Shown piece by piece: positions 12,081 through 22,900 of a stretch of 64,000 bases of DNA. This DNA comes from Vitellaria paradoxa (lineage: Eukaryota > Streptophyta > Magnoliopsida > Ericales > Sapotaceae). The position numbers were made by a program, and so were the translations under genes. The stretch covers positions 46,533,091 through 46,597,090 of the forward strand of contig CM034242.1 in assembly GCA_019916065.1 (NCBI GenBank), read 5' to 3'. The first letter of the stretch is position 1. Each line of letters starts with the position of its first letter. The notes under the pieces were generated by a model. The model ran no database searches. It saw nothing but the letters and a program-made list of their open reading frames with translations, and had not been told where the DNA came from.

Positions 12081-12358
12081 CCTCCTTAGCGGGAGGGGGG
12101 TTTGGCAGGGACCCCTACCAGTTTATTAATAATTGAAAAAAGAAGTACATGATGGAGGGGGACCTAAACCTTACCTCCAAGAGAAGTGATGGAAAACAAT
12201 AAAGAAATAAAATAATAGAGCAGTGACTCACCGCATTACAAATGTAATGAAAATAGCTAAGATAAATAAGAGATAGGATGTGGTGACTCACCACAGTACA
12301 AAAATAAGGAGGGGGACATGGACCTGACCTCCAAAGTATAAGATAAAAACTGAAAACT
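12081..12358 (-). promoter_or_regulatory. Structured 3' UTR of the two-ORF family (unit B)
   Basis: Sense order after the ORF2 stop: a GGAGGT...CCCCCTCC module (near 12308-12332), a GTGGT-GAGTC-ACCAC hairpin (12280-12294), a second hairpin of the same form (12220-12234), a second GGAGGT...CCCCCTCC module (near 12155-12180), a GGTAGG-GGTC-CCTGCC hairpin (near 12106-12121), and the terminal CCTCC-CGCTAA-GGAGG hairpin (12081-12096) followed by U6 and poly(A). The doubled modules, and the changes that keep stems paired, suggest RNA structure bound by ORF2. The same layout is at 3935-4209 (A), 24061-24339 (D) and 59313-59590 (J). Confidence 0.65.
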
Positions 12359-15300
12359 CTAGGTCCTAAGGTGAGGAGTCTCATCTGCATCAAGAGAAAG
12401 TATACCATAAATGCCTCGAGGAAGATCTCGCTGTGCAAAGAAATTCTGATCTTGCTGATAAGTGCATGCCCAGTTAGCCATGAAGTCTGCTGCCTGATTG
12501 GCCTCCCTATAAACATGACAGATTTGAATCGGTGCAGATTTACAGAGTATTCGAATCCGAGCCAAGAGATAAGCATATTCCCAACAGCCTGAATTACAGG
12601 AAGTAACCCAAGAAATAGCAGTGGAGGAATCTGATTCAACAATCAAAGAAGAGAACCCAACTGAAGTGGCCATCTCTAACCCAACCTGAAGGGCCACTAG
12701 CTCAGCATAAATGATGGGCTGATGGTCCAAAAATCGACCAAATGCCCCCACAACTCTGCCCAAGTGATCACGAAGAATACCGCCTGCAGCTGAGGGACCC
12801 GGGTTACCACGGGAGCAGCCATCTACATTGAGCTTCAAAGAACCCACAAGAGGCCGCCGCCATGATATCAATCTCACTGTCCTGGTTTTGCAAGGCAGTG
12901 TTCTCAAAGAGCTCACAAACCCCACAGAAGAATCTCCACGAAGTTGTGAAGCTTTAAAGCCCAATGCCAAACCAAGAAGGTGCAAATCTGCTGTAATACT
13001 ATGAATAACTCGCTGAACATGGAAGGAAATACCGTCAAATCTACAAGCATTACGAGTCTTCCATATGTGCCACAGTATGTAGCAAACAACCACAATCCTA
13101 ATGTGGCTCACTGAAGGGGAACACCGACGCCAATGAAGTAGCATAGTAGAAACGGATGTAAACTCATAAAAGTGTAGCCCAAACATCCCAAAAAAATACT
13201 GCCAAACTTGCCGAGTCAGTGAGCAATGAAGAAAGAGGTGGCTCAGGGTCTCACAGTCACATCCACATATGCATCTTGAAACCATGTGAAAGCCTTTGCT
13301 TGCCAGGGAGTCATCTAAAGCAAGAAAGCCATGAAGGAGCCGCCAAATAAAGAAGGAAACCTGAATAGGAATGTGCCTCTGCCAAATGAAAGAATAAACA
13401 GGCCTGGGTTCCATAGAAGTCCGAATGTGCTCCCAAGTAGAACGAAGGGAGAATTCTCCATCTAATGATAGACGCCATCTGATCAAATCTGGGCCTTGCT
13501 GTGTGGTTGGAATCATGAATATCTGCTCAGCAATAGAAGTGGGTAACTCAGCCAAAATCCTCTCCCTATCCCACCCTGTATCAGTCCAGTAAGAAGATAC
13601 AGAAGCTGAAGAAGCTGCTAGAGGATTGAATGAAATTAGTGGGCAAGAGCCCACCCAGCAATCATACCAAAAGCTGGAATTCCCTGAACGAACTAACCAT
13701 CTAATAAGGGGCTCAGCTGTCAGCCTGACAATGCAAAGGCGCCTCCATAGAGGGGAAGCAGGATAAGTAAAATGAACCAGAGATGGGTGATCAGCATAAC
13801 AATATTTAGCCTTCATAAAGGAGGCCCATAACGACTGCTGAGCTCTAAAATGCCACCACAGTTTGATCTCACAAGCCATAACCACATCAGCCAGAGAACG
13901 AACCCCTATACCCCCTTCTTCCACAGGGAAGCAAACAGAGGCCCACTTGCACCAGTGAATTTTCCTTGAATTAGTAGTATCACCCCAAAGGAATTTGGTA
14001 AATAATCGCTCCAACTGGTGAAAGACATCTGATGGAGGCCTCAAGACATGGAATAAATAGATAGGCATGGAGGAAAGGACATGTCGAATCAGAATAATCT
14101 TACCCCCGAATGAGAGGAGTCGATTAGCCCAGCCTGAGATCTTATCTCTAACCTTCCTCACTAAATCTTCAAAGAAGGCAATCTTAAGATTACCCAAATA
14201 AATGGGACATCCAAGATAGGTGAAAGGAAGATTACCTCTCTGAAAGCCAGTCACATTATGAATAATACTCCTTCTTGAACCAGTAGACGATCTGCCAGTA
14301 TAATATCTACTCTTAGCCTGACTGACGAGTTGGCCTGAAATAGCCTCATATCTGTGTAGGACATCCATGAAATGACGAAGACTATCTCTGCTCCCATTAG
14401 CAAAAATGATGATATCATCAGCAAAACTCAAATGAGAGATGGTGATGGGAACTCCTGTAGCATAGGCAACTGAGGGATACCGAGCTACTAATCTATCCAA
14501 ACTCCTGGAAAGAAATTCTGCTGCAATAATAAAGAGGCTAGGAGAAATAGGATCACCCTGTCGTAATCCCCTCTGTGACTGGAAGAATCCCTTAGCAACC
14601 CCATTAACCATCACAGAAAACCAAGGGTTTGTAATGGCTCTGTGAATCAATGAAATCCACTGCTCAGAAAAACCAAAGGCCCGAAGCATCTGAAGAATAA
14701 AAGGCCTGGACATCCTATCATATGCTTTAGCCATATCCAACTTTATCACCACATTACCCCCTCGAGTCCTTCTATTCAAATCATGAACTAACTCCTGGGC
14801 AAGCAGTATGTTGTCGTGAATCAATCTTCCAGGAACAAAACCACTCTGGGAGGGAGAGATAAGCTGAGGTAGAATGCAGGAAAGCCTGGAAACCAGAATT
14901 TTAGTAATGACTTTATTACTCACATTACAAAGACTGATTGGCCTAAAATCAGCCCATGTGGTAGGAGAAGGTTTTTTAGGCAGCAGTACAAGAAGAGTGC
15001 TTAAAAAACCTCTGGGCATAGGAGATCCTCTGAAATAATCAACAACAGCAGTGTGAAGGTCCATACCAATCACCTCCCAGCAAGCCTGGTAAAATTTACT
15101 ACAAAACCCATCTGGGCCTGGAGAACTATCAGAATCTATAGAGAAAACAGCCTCACGGACTTCCTCGATCGAAGGGAGCCCACATAGAGAGTTATTATCT
15201 TCTTCAGTTACCAAAGTAGGGATAAAGTCAAAGTCTCTCTCAGAGAAGGTAGACTCATCACCAGATAGGAGAGTCTGAAAATAGGACACTGCTGAGGCCT

Positions 15301-16459
15301 CAATTGCCTCTGTATCTGTAATCCACATACCGTCATTCCCCTGAATACGATGGACTCCAAGAATATGGTGCTTCCTTCGAATCATGGCATGAAAAAAACG
15401 GGAATTGGCGTCCCCCTCCTTTAGCCATCTAACACGGGATTGCTGTCTCAAAAATGACTCCTCTCTGGATAAAGCTTGGAGTAACCTGGCTTTGGCCAAT
15501 TGCAAAGCTGATCGATCCTGATCAGAGCCTGATGCATCAAATAAGCCCTCCCTATAAAGTACTTCTTGTTCAGCCTCATGAACTTTATTAAAGACATTTC
15601 CAAATACCTCTTTGTTCCACTGCTTAAGACAATGTTTGAGCCTTATAAGTTTCTGCTGGAAAGCACTCATACCATTTGAGAAAACGGGCAGTGACCAGTT
15701 ATGTTTGATGATTTCCATCAAGTCAGGATGTTTCAACCAGGTGTGTAAAAATTTGAATCTACTCGGGCCCCGGGCCTGCCCTAAATCACAGGATAATAGA
15801 AGAGGAGAATGATCAGATCCAGTGCGGTTGAGGTGTGAAACTTTGAACACAGGAAAGTGTCTCCCCCACTGATTATTAACCACTACCCTGTCCAATCTAC
15901 GCCTAGTGAAACCATTTGCCTAAGTATAAGGAGTCCCCTCAAAACCAGCATCTTCAAGTCCACAGTCCATAAGAGTCACATTAAAGTCATCAATGGCTGA
16001 TTGAAGTTGAGGATGACCCCCAACCACTTCAGAATGCTGCTGTACAACATTAAAGTCTCCCCCAACCATCCAAGCACCGTCAATTTCCCTAGAAAATGTA
16101 ATCAGAGCATCCCAAAGGTCCAAGCGTAATGGTGCTGAACACTTAGCATAAACAAAGGATAAAAATACCGGCTCTGGAAGGGAGTAGTGGCTGACCTTAC
16201 AATGAATCACCTGGCCCATATCATGTAGAATTTGAACACTGAATGGTTGAGACCAGAAAACCCAAATTTTCCCAGTAGCTGAAGCAAAAGCAGATTCCAT
16301 GCCTAATTTGACTCTTGTAGAATCAATCTTCTCAGCTGAGAGAAAAGGCTCCAGAATACAAAGCAGCTGAAGATGGTGTAACTTAATAATACTTTTGAGT
16401 CTCCTGATAGAAGGATTCTGGCCAATCCCCCTTATATTCCAAATTAGGGACTTAATCAT
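12359..16459 (-). pseudogene. ORF2 of unit B, one nonsense codon
   Basis: A 1366-codon polyprotein, near intact. The endonuclease (about 1-225) has WN at 7-8, the catalytic Glu at 37, GGDFN, and SDH at 215-217. The RT has the motif A Asp at about 575 (KLDMAKAYDRM), QRGLRQGDPISP, and FADD at 679-682. A zf-RVT cluster (CICGCDCE...HLFLHC) is near 1060. RNase H (about 1205-1335) has NVDG at 1211-1214, AELVAL, VESDSS and HVYREANQAAD. All four catalytic acids of the RNase H family appear present. The only lesion I see is TAG at codon 181 (15917-15919), where unit D has TGG. The start ATG overlaps the ORF1 TGA by four bases. Confidence 0.95.
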
Positions 16460-19312
16460 TTTAAATTGCTCCTACCCTTACGGGCAATAGTTTGAGGGGG
16501 TTTGCTAGTACCTGTGCTTGTAGTAATACCCTTCTTTCCACCACGACGACTTCTAAGGACTCGCTGGAATCCATCATCATCAATGAGGCTAGTGCTGGGA
16601 GAAGAAGAGATAGCAACAGTTTTGGAGGTGGGATCCTCACTCTGGGGAACATTAGCAGAGGCTCCAGGATCAGAATCAAAGCTATCATCAATCCCAAGTC
16701 TATTATCATCATCAGAGGAAATGTCATCAGCAGAATGAGGCGAGCCAACACGGCCTGAATGAAATGTCTGATTGCTGGGAATATCTTCTGACTGGAAATT
16801 AGTGGTAACACCAAGAGCTCGTCCAGGAGATAAAGAGAGAATATGAGATGCAGTCTCAGAACAAGAACCTGGAGCTATGGTAACAGCTGTGCTATCCAAT
16901 CCCAAAGAAGGAGTAGTAATAGGAGCAATCACTGAAGCTGTAGTAGATGGTATAGTAGGAGCTTGTTCCTGCACTGAAGTAACAAGTATAAAAGCATCTG
17001 AGGAGGGGCATACCTGATCAGGAGGCATAGAAATAATAGGGGGGAAGATATAGCATAATCCTGATGTAGAGATGAAGGTCCAGCAGTAGCATGAACAAAA
17101 CTGGAGGAGGGAATCTCAGGTGCTGGATGGGAGATAGGGGCTGAAATCTCAGACACAATAGGTCTCTGTGTAGGTTTTGGCACATAAACAAGTCTTTCTT
17201 GGGCAGTAGACACTTCCCCTGAAGAAGTTTTCCCTTTTCCTTTCTCATTTCCCACCCTGTCAGGAGGTCGAAGTGTGGGATTTGCAATAAAACATTTCTC
17301 CTGCTTGTGACCCAAATGCTTACATGACATGCAGTAATCTGGGAGCTTCTCAATAATAATATCCTGAACAAAACCCGACTCCTCATCACCAACCCAAACC
17401 TTTTTGGTAAAGGAAGGTTGGGAAACATCACATTCAACCAACACCCGTGCAACAGTTGGTCTATTAAGAGTGGCAGTGGCATGATCAACTCTCAGTGGTT
17501 TACCAACAGCAGAGGCAATAGAAAATAATGCAGACTTACACTGGACTAAGTGTATGGGAAGATAAGGCAGAGTGATCCAAACAGGGACAACTGGTGACTC
17601 TTCATTGCATCTGAATTGAGGGCTCCACTTGAAAACACGCATAGTGTGTCCCTGAACAAACCAAGACTGTCTAGTCCATAGCCTGGTGTAATCCTCTTCA
17701 AGTCTCAACTTAATCAAAATATGCCGCTTGTCAAGCAGAGAAATTTGCCAATCACCTTTCAATCCCAAAGAGGAAAAGAATTTTCTGATAAGCTCCATTG
17801 TTGGCCTCCCAAATGAAAACTTTCCAACTAAGGAGAGCTTAAAAGGTTCAGCCATGATAGCAATCTCCTCCTTAGAAAATAAAACAGCAGGCATTCCATG
17901 ATAATTAGTGAGGGGTTTAATGGGAATTTCAGGGGAATGATTTTTCCCAATTCCAAGGGCATCAATAAAAGATTTCTCAGGCCTAGGGATTTCCTTTTCA
18001 GGGAGGTGAAGGAGAGGCTTGGTTCGGGGGTAAATTGGGGTTTTTTGCAAAGATTTCATTTTTCGGAGGAATGGTTAAGTTATGGGAAAAATTACCATTT
18101 TGGGGGAGGGAAGTGTAATTTTTGGTTTTGGGAGGGTTTTTTGAAAGGGCGGGGAATTGGGAAGAGTTGGAGTTTTCAAGGTCGAAGTTGGAATTTTTAA
18201 TTTTGGAGTTAGGGTTTACAATTTGGGAATTAGGGTTTTCAATTTGGGAATTTTCGACATTAGGGTTTTCAATTTGGGGATTTGGATGATTAGGGTTCAC
18301 ATGGAGTGGGGGATTTGTTAAATTAGGGTTAGGGATTGGGATTGAGGGTTCAATTTGGGGGAATTGGGTAGTTGGGGAAATTAGGGTTTTAGATTGGGAA
18401 AATTGGCCAATTTGGGGATTTAGGGTTTGCAATTGGGAATTCATGGTAATAGGGATTTGGGGATTATGTGAATTGGGAATTTGGGAGTTAGGGTTTGAAA
18501 TTGAAGAAGAATTAGGGATTGGCTCATTAAGGGTAGTTTGGGCATTGGACATATAAAGTGTACCTAGGTTAGAATTAGGGTTTTGGAGAAAGGAGGTGGC
18601 GGCTAGGGTTTGAGGGGGGCTGGCTGCCAAGGTGGCGGCGCCGGTGGGGAGGGTCGCCGGAGTGCCGGAGATGGCCGGAATCCGGTCGCCGGCGGCCGGC
18701 GGTATGAAATGGCCGGCGGTAGGGTGAAATTGAGGGTTTTTTGAGGTTTTTTGAGGGAGAACATGGTAGGGCTCGGCCATGGCAGCCATGGGTGATGTGA
18801 GAGGACCTTTTTGAGGTTGTTGGACGTTAGGAACTTCGCCGGAAAAACTAGGTACGGTAGATCCCACATTAACGGTTGAAGGGAGGAAGTTCCTTTGGTT
18901 TTGATGTCGGTTTTGAGCGCCCTGTACAGCTGCTGTTAGGGCTTCAATTTGGGCATGGAAACCACCCAAAATACCTACAATCTGGTCCAGATTCAATGGG
19001 GAAGAAAGATCTTCACGGCCAGGCCAAAGGATGAGGGTTTTTGGCCGGATTTTCGTCGAAAAAAGAACCAATTCCATGAGGAACTGCTGTGATATTTTCC
19101 AGCACCATAGGAGGGCTGAAAATCAGTCCCTTGGACGTGGAGGCACGCTGGTTTTGGTTAGAAAACATGGCTGGTCGCAAATCGGTGCCGGAGGAGGGAG
19201 GATTCTTACCGGAAACTTCAAGATTCACCATTGTAATCGAAGAGGGCAGCGGCGGTCCCTCATGTTCAAGTTCGGCAGCCATGAAAGGCTGCCCGGAAGT
19301 GTTCGTCGCCAA
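16456..19312 (-). pseudogene. ORF1 of unit B, three frameshifts
   Basis: About 942 codons from the conserved MAAE start (19282), or 952 from the upstream Met at 19312. Domain order: N-terminal region, Pro/Ala-rich segment with the conserved MAAMAEP, an Asn/Pro/Gln/Ile low-complexity part (about residues 240-380), DUF4283 (from about 475) and the CX2CX4HX4C knuckle CMSCKHLGHKQEKC near 650-665, then a Ser/Thr-rich tail with a basic C-terminus. Frame changes fall near 19050, 18000 and 16960. The DUF4283 domain is a putative RNA-binding fold common in plant LINE ORF1 proteins. Confidence 0.92.
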
Positions 19313-19383
19313 AGAATCGTCGGAGAAAGGCTCGCCGAAGAGGGAGAAGGAGATTGGCCGGCGGCTTCGCCGGAAAACCGGCC

Positions 19384-19398
19384 GGACGGCGCCGGAAA
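19384..19398 (-). promoter_or_regulatory. Conserved 5' UTR core, unit B
   Basis: The 15-base block GGACGGCGCCGGAAA in the leader, about 55 bases from the telomere junction, identical to the copies in A, C, D and E. Confidence 0.5.
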
Positions 19399-19451
19399 AA
19401 GGTTGGCCGAGGCTATGGAGGTTGAGAGAATTTTTTAGAGAGAGAAAGTAG

Positions 19452-19698
19452 GGGTTTAGGGTTTAGGGTTTAGGGTTTAGGGTTCAGGGTTCAGGGTTCA
19501 GGGTTCAGGGTTCAGGGTTTTAGGGTTTTAGGGTTTAGGGTTTTAGGGTTTTAGGGTTTAGGGTTTAGGGTTTAGGGTTCAGGGTTCAGGGTTCAGGGTT
19601 CAGGGTTTAGGGTTCAGGGTTCAGGGTTCAGGGTTTAGGGTTTAGGGTTTTAGGGTTTAGGATTTTAGGGTTTAGGGTTTAGGGTTTAGGGTTTAGGG
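19452..19698 (+). repeat. Telomere repeat block T2
   Basis: A short block of about 250 bases that starts with four canonical TTTAGGG units, passes through TTCAGGG tracts and TTTTAGGG slippage variants, and ends in a run of TTTAGGG directly against the T run of unit C. Confidence 0.95.
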
Positions 19699-19720
19699 TT
19701 TTTTTTTTTTTTAAAAAAAA

Positions 19721-19966
19721 TCTCCTTAGCGGGAGGGGGGTTAGGCATGGACCCCTACCAGTATATTATACTAAGTAAAGGAAATACATAAAGGGAGGGG
19801 GACCTAAACCTTACCTCCATAATACGCAAAGGAAAACTGTAAATGAAAGCTAGAAATGGGTGGTGACTCACCACCATACAAGGGAAAGGAGGGGGGCATA
19901 GACCTGACCTCCAAAAGCAAAAGCAAATGAAAGTAGAAAATAAGAAAAAATCCGCCGCAGTCAAGA
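19721..19966 (-). promoter_or_regulatory. 3' UTR of the ORF1-only family (unit C)
   Basis: It shares with the two-ORF family the terminal CTCC-CGCTAA-GGAG hairpin, the GGTAGGGGTCC segment, the paired GGAGG...CCTCC modules, and one hairpin GGTGGT-GAGTC-ACCACC (19859-19875) with the same GAGTC loop. Other 3' UTR sequence differs. This pattern, with structure and tail kept and spacers changed, is what shared recognition by one reverse transcriptase would produce. Confidence 0.65.
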
Positions 19967-22900
19967 TCATCTATGCTTTTTGCGTCCAGTCACTGTATTG
20001 CCAACACTAATGCCCTTGGCCTTTTTCGTTCTTAGACGATCAGAACGCCGAGTGACTTGCTGAAAGCCATCATCCAAATACATGTCCATGTGACGAGCAG
20101 CTGAGTCTGAACCCGTGCTAAGCAAGAGAGCTCTCGTACAGTCATTATCCTGCATAGGTTCAGGTTCTGAGGGAAAACCATCAAGCTTCTCATTCCCAAA
20201 ATAGGGGTCATAACTCCCACCTACAGACTCATCATCAGACGAAGCAAACCTAGCTGAATGGGAAGAGCCAAAATGACCCGCAGCAAATGATCGATTACTA
20301 GGAACACTCTCAGATGGATAGTTATAAGCTACGGGCGGTAGGGGAACTAAGAGTGTTCTATCAAGTCCAGGAAGAGTTGTTGGTGGAGGAGAATACCTGT
20401 AGTGAGGAGGAATAGGATAGGAGGAAGGTAATGCAGCCACAACAGGAGAGGCAGAAGAAATCAATGTACCTGGGGAAGGTCGAGGTACAAAGTCAGGAGC
20501 TCTAGCAGACAAAGAAGAAGTGCCAGAAGTGGTAGCATCTAAAGTGGGAACAAGGATGCCAGAAACCACACATGCTGAAGTAGATCCAGTGGCAGTAACA
20601 AAAGTAGAGGGAGGGATCCCCACAGCAGAAGCAGGAGCAGGAGCAGGAGGGAAAGATGCAGCAACATCAATAGTGACCCGACTAGGAGCAATAGAATCCA
20701 CTCCAGTTAGGGTGGGGGTAAGCATAGCAAACCTATTTGAAGTCCCAACAGTGGAGGTAGCAGCAAGTGTAGAAGTAGAAATAGGGACTGGCAGCTGAGT
20801 AGAAACTGAAACTGTAGGCCCAAGTGGTGCTGTAGTGACTGGTGCTGAACTTGGTAGTGAAGTGACAGGCATTGAAGCATCAAATGAGGCTGGAGGCACT
20901 GATCTCTGAGTAGGAACTACTGAAGTAGCAACATGGGGCTTAGACGTTGGCACGTATTTGAAGATTCCCTGCGGTGGCCGCTCATTAGGTGGTTTTGCAT
21001 TACCATCTCCTGCCTTGACATTCTCTTTGGCCTTATTATGAGAGTCACGAAGAGTAGGATTATCAATGAAGCATTCTGTTTGTCTGTGCCCTAAATGCTT
21101 ACAAGAGAGACAATACTTGGGCTCAGACTCAAAGATCACATCTTGCCAAAAACCCTCATTCCCTTCCTCAATCCAGATTTTATCAACAAATTCTTGAGTA
21201 ACATCAAACTCAACCAAAACTCTAGCAATATTAGGCCGATTAAGTAATGCAGTGGCATGATCTGTACGTAGAGGCTTACCCACTTGAGCTGCAATGGAAA
21301 AAAGGGCCTCCTTGCAATGCACCAAATGAACAGGTAGGAAAGGCAAGGAAATCCAAACAGGGACTACAGGGGACTCCTCAGAGCATCTGAAGGTGGGGGA
21401 CCACTTAAAGAGCCTCATGGTAAATCCTTGCACACGCCAAGCTTGCCTCACCCAAAGGCGTGTGTAATCTTCCTCAAGGCTTAGTCTGATAAGAATGTGA
21501 CGGGGATCAAGCAGGGAAATCTGAAGCTCCCCTTTCAATCCAAGTGCCGTAAAGAACTTCCTGATATTTTCCAAATTAGGCCGACCATAAGAAAATTTAC
21601 CAACCAGTGAAAGTTTGAATGGGGCAGCCATAATTTCAACTTCCTCGGCAGTAAATTTAATAGAAGGCTTGCCACGATAAGTGCCTCCAGTTCTAAAAGG
21701 GATGGTGGGTTTAGGGGTGTTATCTTTGGCCAAGGCATCAATAAAGGATTTGGGAGGTCGAGGAATATCAGTTTTGGCTTTTTGGAGAATTTGAGAAGTG
21801 AGGGGAAGGTTAGGATTATGGGTTTTAGGTAAAGGAAGGTTTTGGGAAAAGTTTGCTTTTTTGGGAAGGTTTCCAAAATTGGAAAGGTTTCCTTTTTTGG
21901 ATCCTGCCAACACAGGAAAGTCATTTTGGAAGGTAGAATTATCAAGTTGGGTAGGTGGAGGAACAAATTGAGGGTTGGATTGATCAATTTGGTGGTGAAG
22001 TGTATTTTGAGTGTCCAATTGGGGAATTAGGGTTTTGGATTGGGGATTTAGGTTTTCAATTGAAGGGGAGTTTTCAATTTGGGGATTTAGGGTTTCTAAT
22101 TGGGAATTAGGGTTTGGAATTGAGGTAGATGATTCAATTTGGGGGAGTTGGGGGCTAGGGTTAGGGATTTCGGGGATGGTTGGAGCAATTTGGGAAATTG
22201 AGGGGGAAATTGGTAAATTAGGGTTGTCAATTGAAGCTGAACTTTTAATTTGGGGGTTTAGGGTTTCCAATTGGAAATTAGGGCTTGGAATTGAGGTAGG
22301 TAAGACAAATTGGGGAATTTGGGGGCTAGGGTTAGGGATTTGGGAGGTGGTTGGGACAATTTGGGAAATTGAAGGAATTATTGAGAGATTAGGGTTAGGG
22401 TTAGAAATTGGGAAATTGGGTAAAACAAATTGGGGATTTTGAGAAGGGATTTTGGAATTCAAATTAGGGTTATCTAAAGTGTAATTAGGGGGATTAAGAT
22501 TGGGGATTTCATTAAGGGCATTTTTGGAAGTGAGGGATAAAGGTGTATGAAGATTAGGGTTAGGGTTTGGGAAAGAAGTTGTGGCGGCTAGGGTTGGGGT
22601 TGTGGCGGCTGCCAAGGTGGTGGCGCCGGCATGGAGGGTGGCTGGAGGTCCGGTGATGGCCGGAAAGTGATCGCCGGCGGCCGGTGGGGAGGAATTTCCG
22701 GCGGGTGGAGGGAAAAGTGAGGTTTTTGATGGGTTTTGGATAGAGTTTGGGTTAGTTTCGGCCATGGCAGCCATGGAGGACGGAGGAGCACTGGTTTTTG
22801 GAAGGTTTGATGCTAAAAGATTTGGAAAATCATTAAAAAACTTGCCTTGTTCACTGATTTGGATGTTTCGGCCCTTGGATCCATCAACCATGGTGGCTAG

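Larger units (their letters stand above)
12059..19451 (-). mobile_element. LINE unit B, full length, best-preserved autonomous copy
   Basis: A 7.4-kb element with a complete 5' UTR, ORF1, ORF2, 3' UTR, terminal hairpin and a 16-base A tail (12059-12074 as T). The left junction reads TTTAGGG then T run; the right junction passes from GAGAGAAAGTAGGG into four canonical TTTAGGG units and then TTCAGGG. ORF2 carries one nonsense codon in 1366, and ORF1 has three frameshifts. Its sequence subtype (Ile in NPSIRR, Arg in WDRERIL) is shared with unit H and partly with E. Confidence 0.95.

Noticed and set aside
12371..12592. Plus-strand frame of 73 codons recurring opposite each RNase H (also near 24352, 46121 and 59603)
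   Set aside because: It is the antisense shadow of the conserved RNase H coding region; it recurs only because the LINE is repeated.
15612..15812. Plus-strand frame of 66 codons recurring opposite the endonuclease end (also near 27592, 49356 and 62871)
   Set aside because: An antisense shadow of ORF2, present wherever ORF2 is present.
16461..16814. Leu/Ile/Met-rich minus-strand frames overlapping the ORF1 tail, resembling membrane proteins
   Set aside because: Alternative-frame reading of Ser/Thr/Asp-rich ORF1 codons; the DUF4283-knuckle frame leads into the other, basic C-terminal frame instead.
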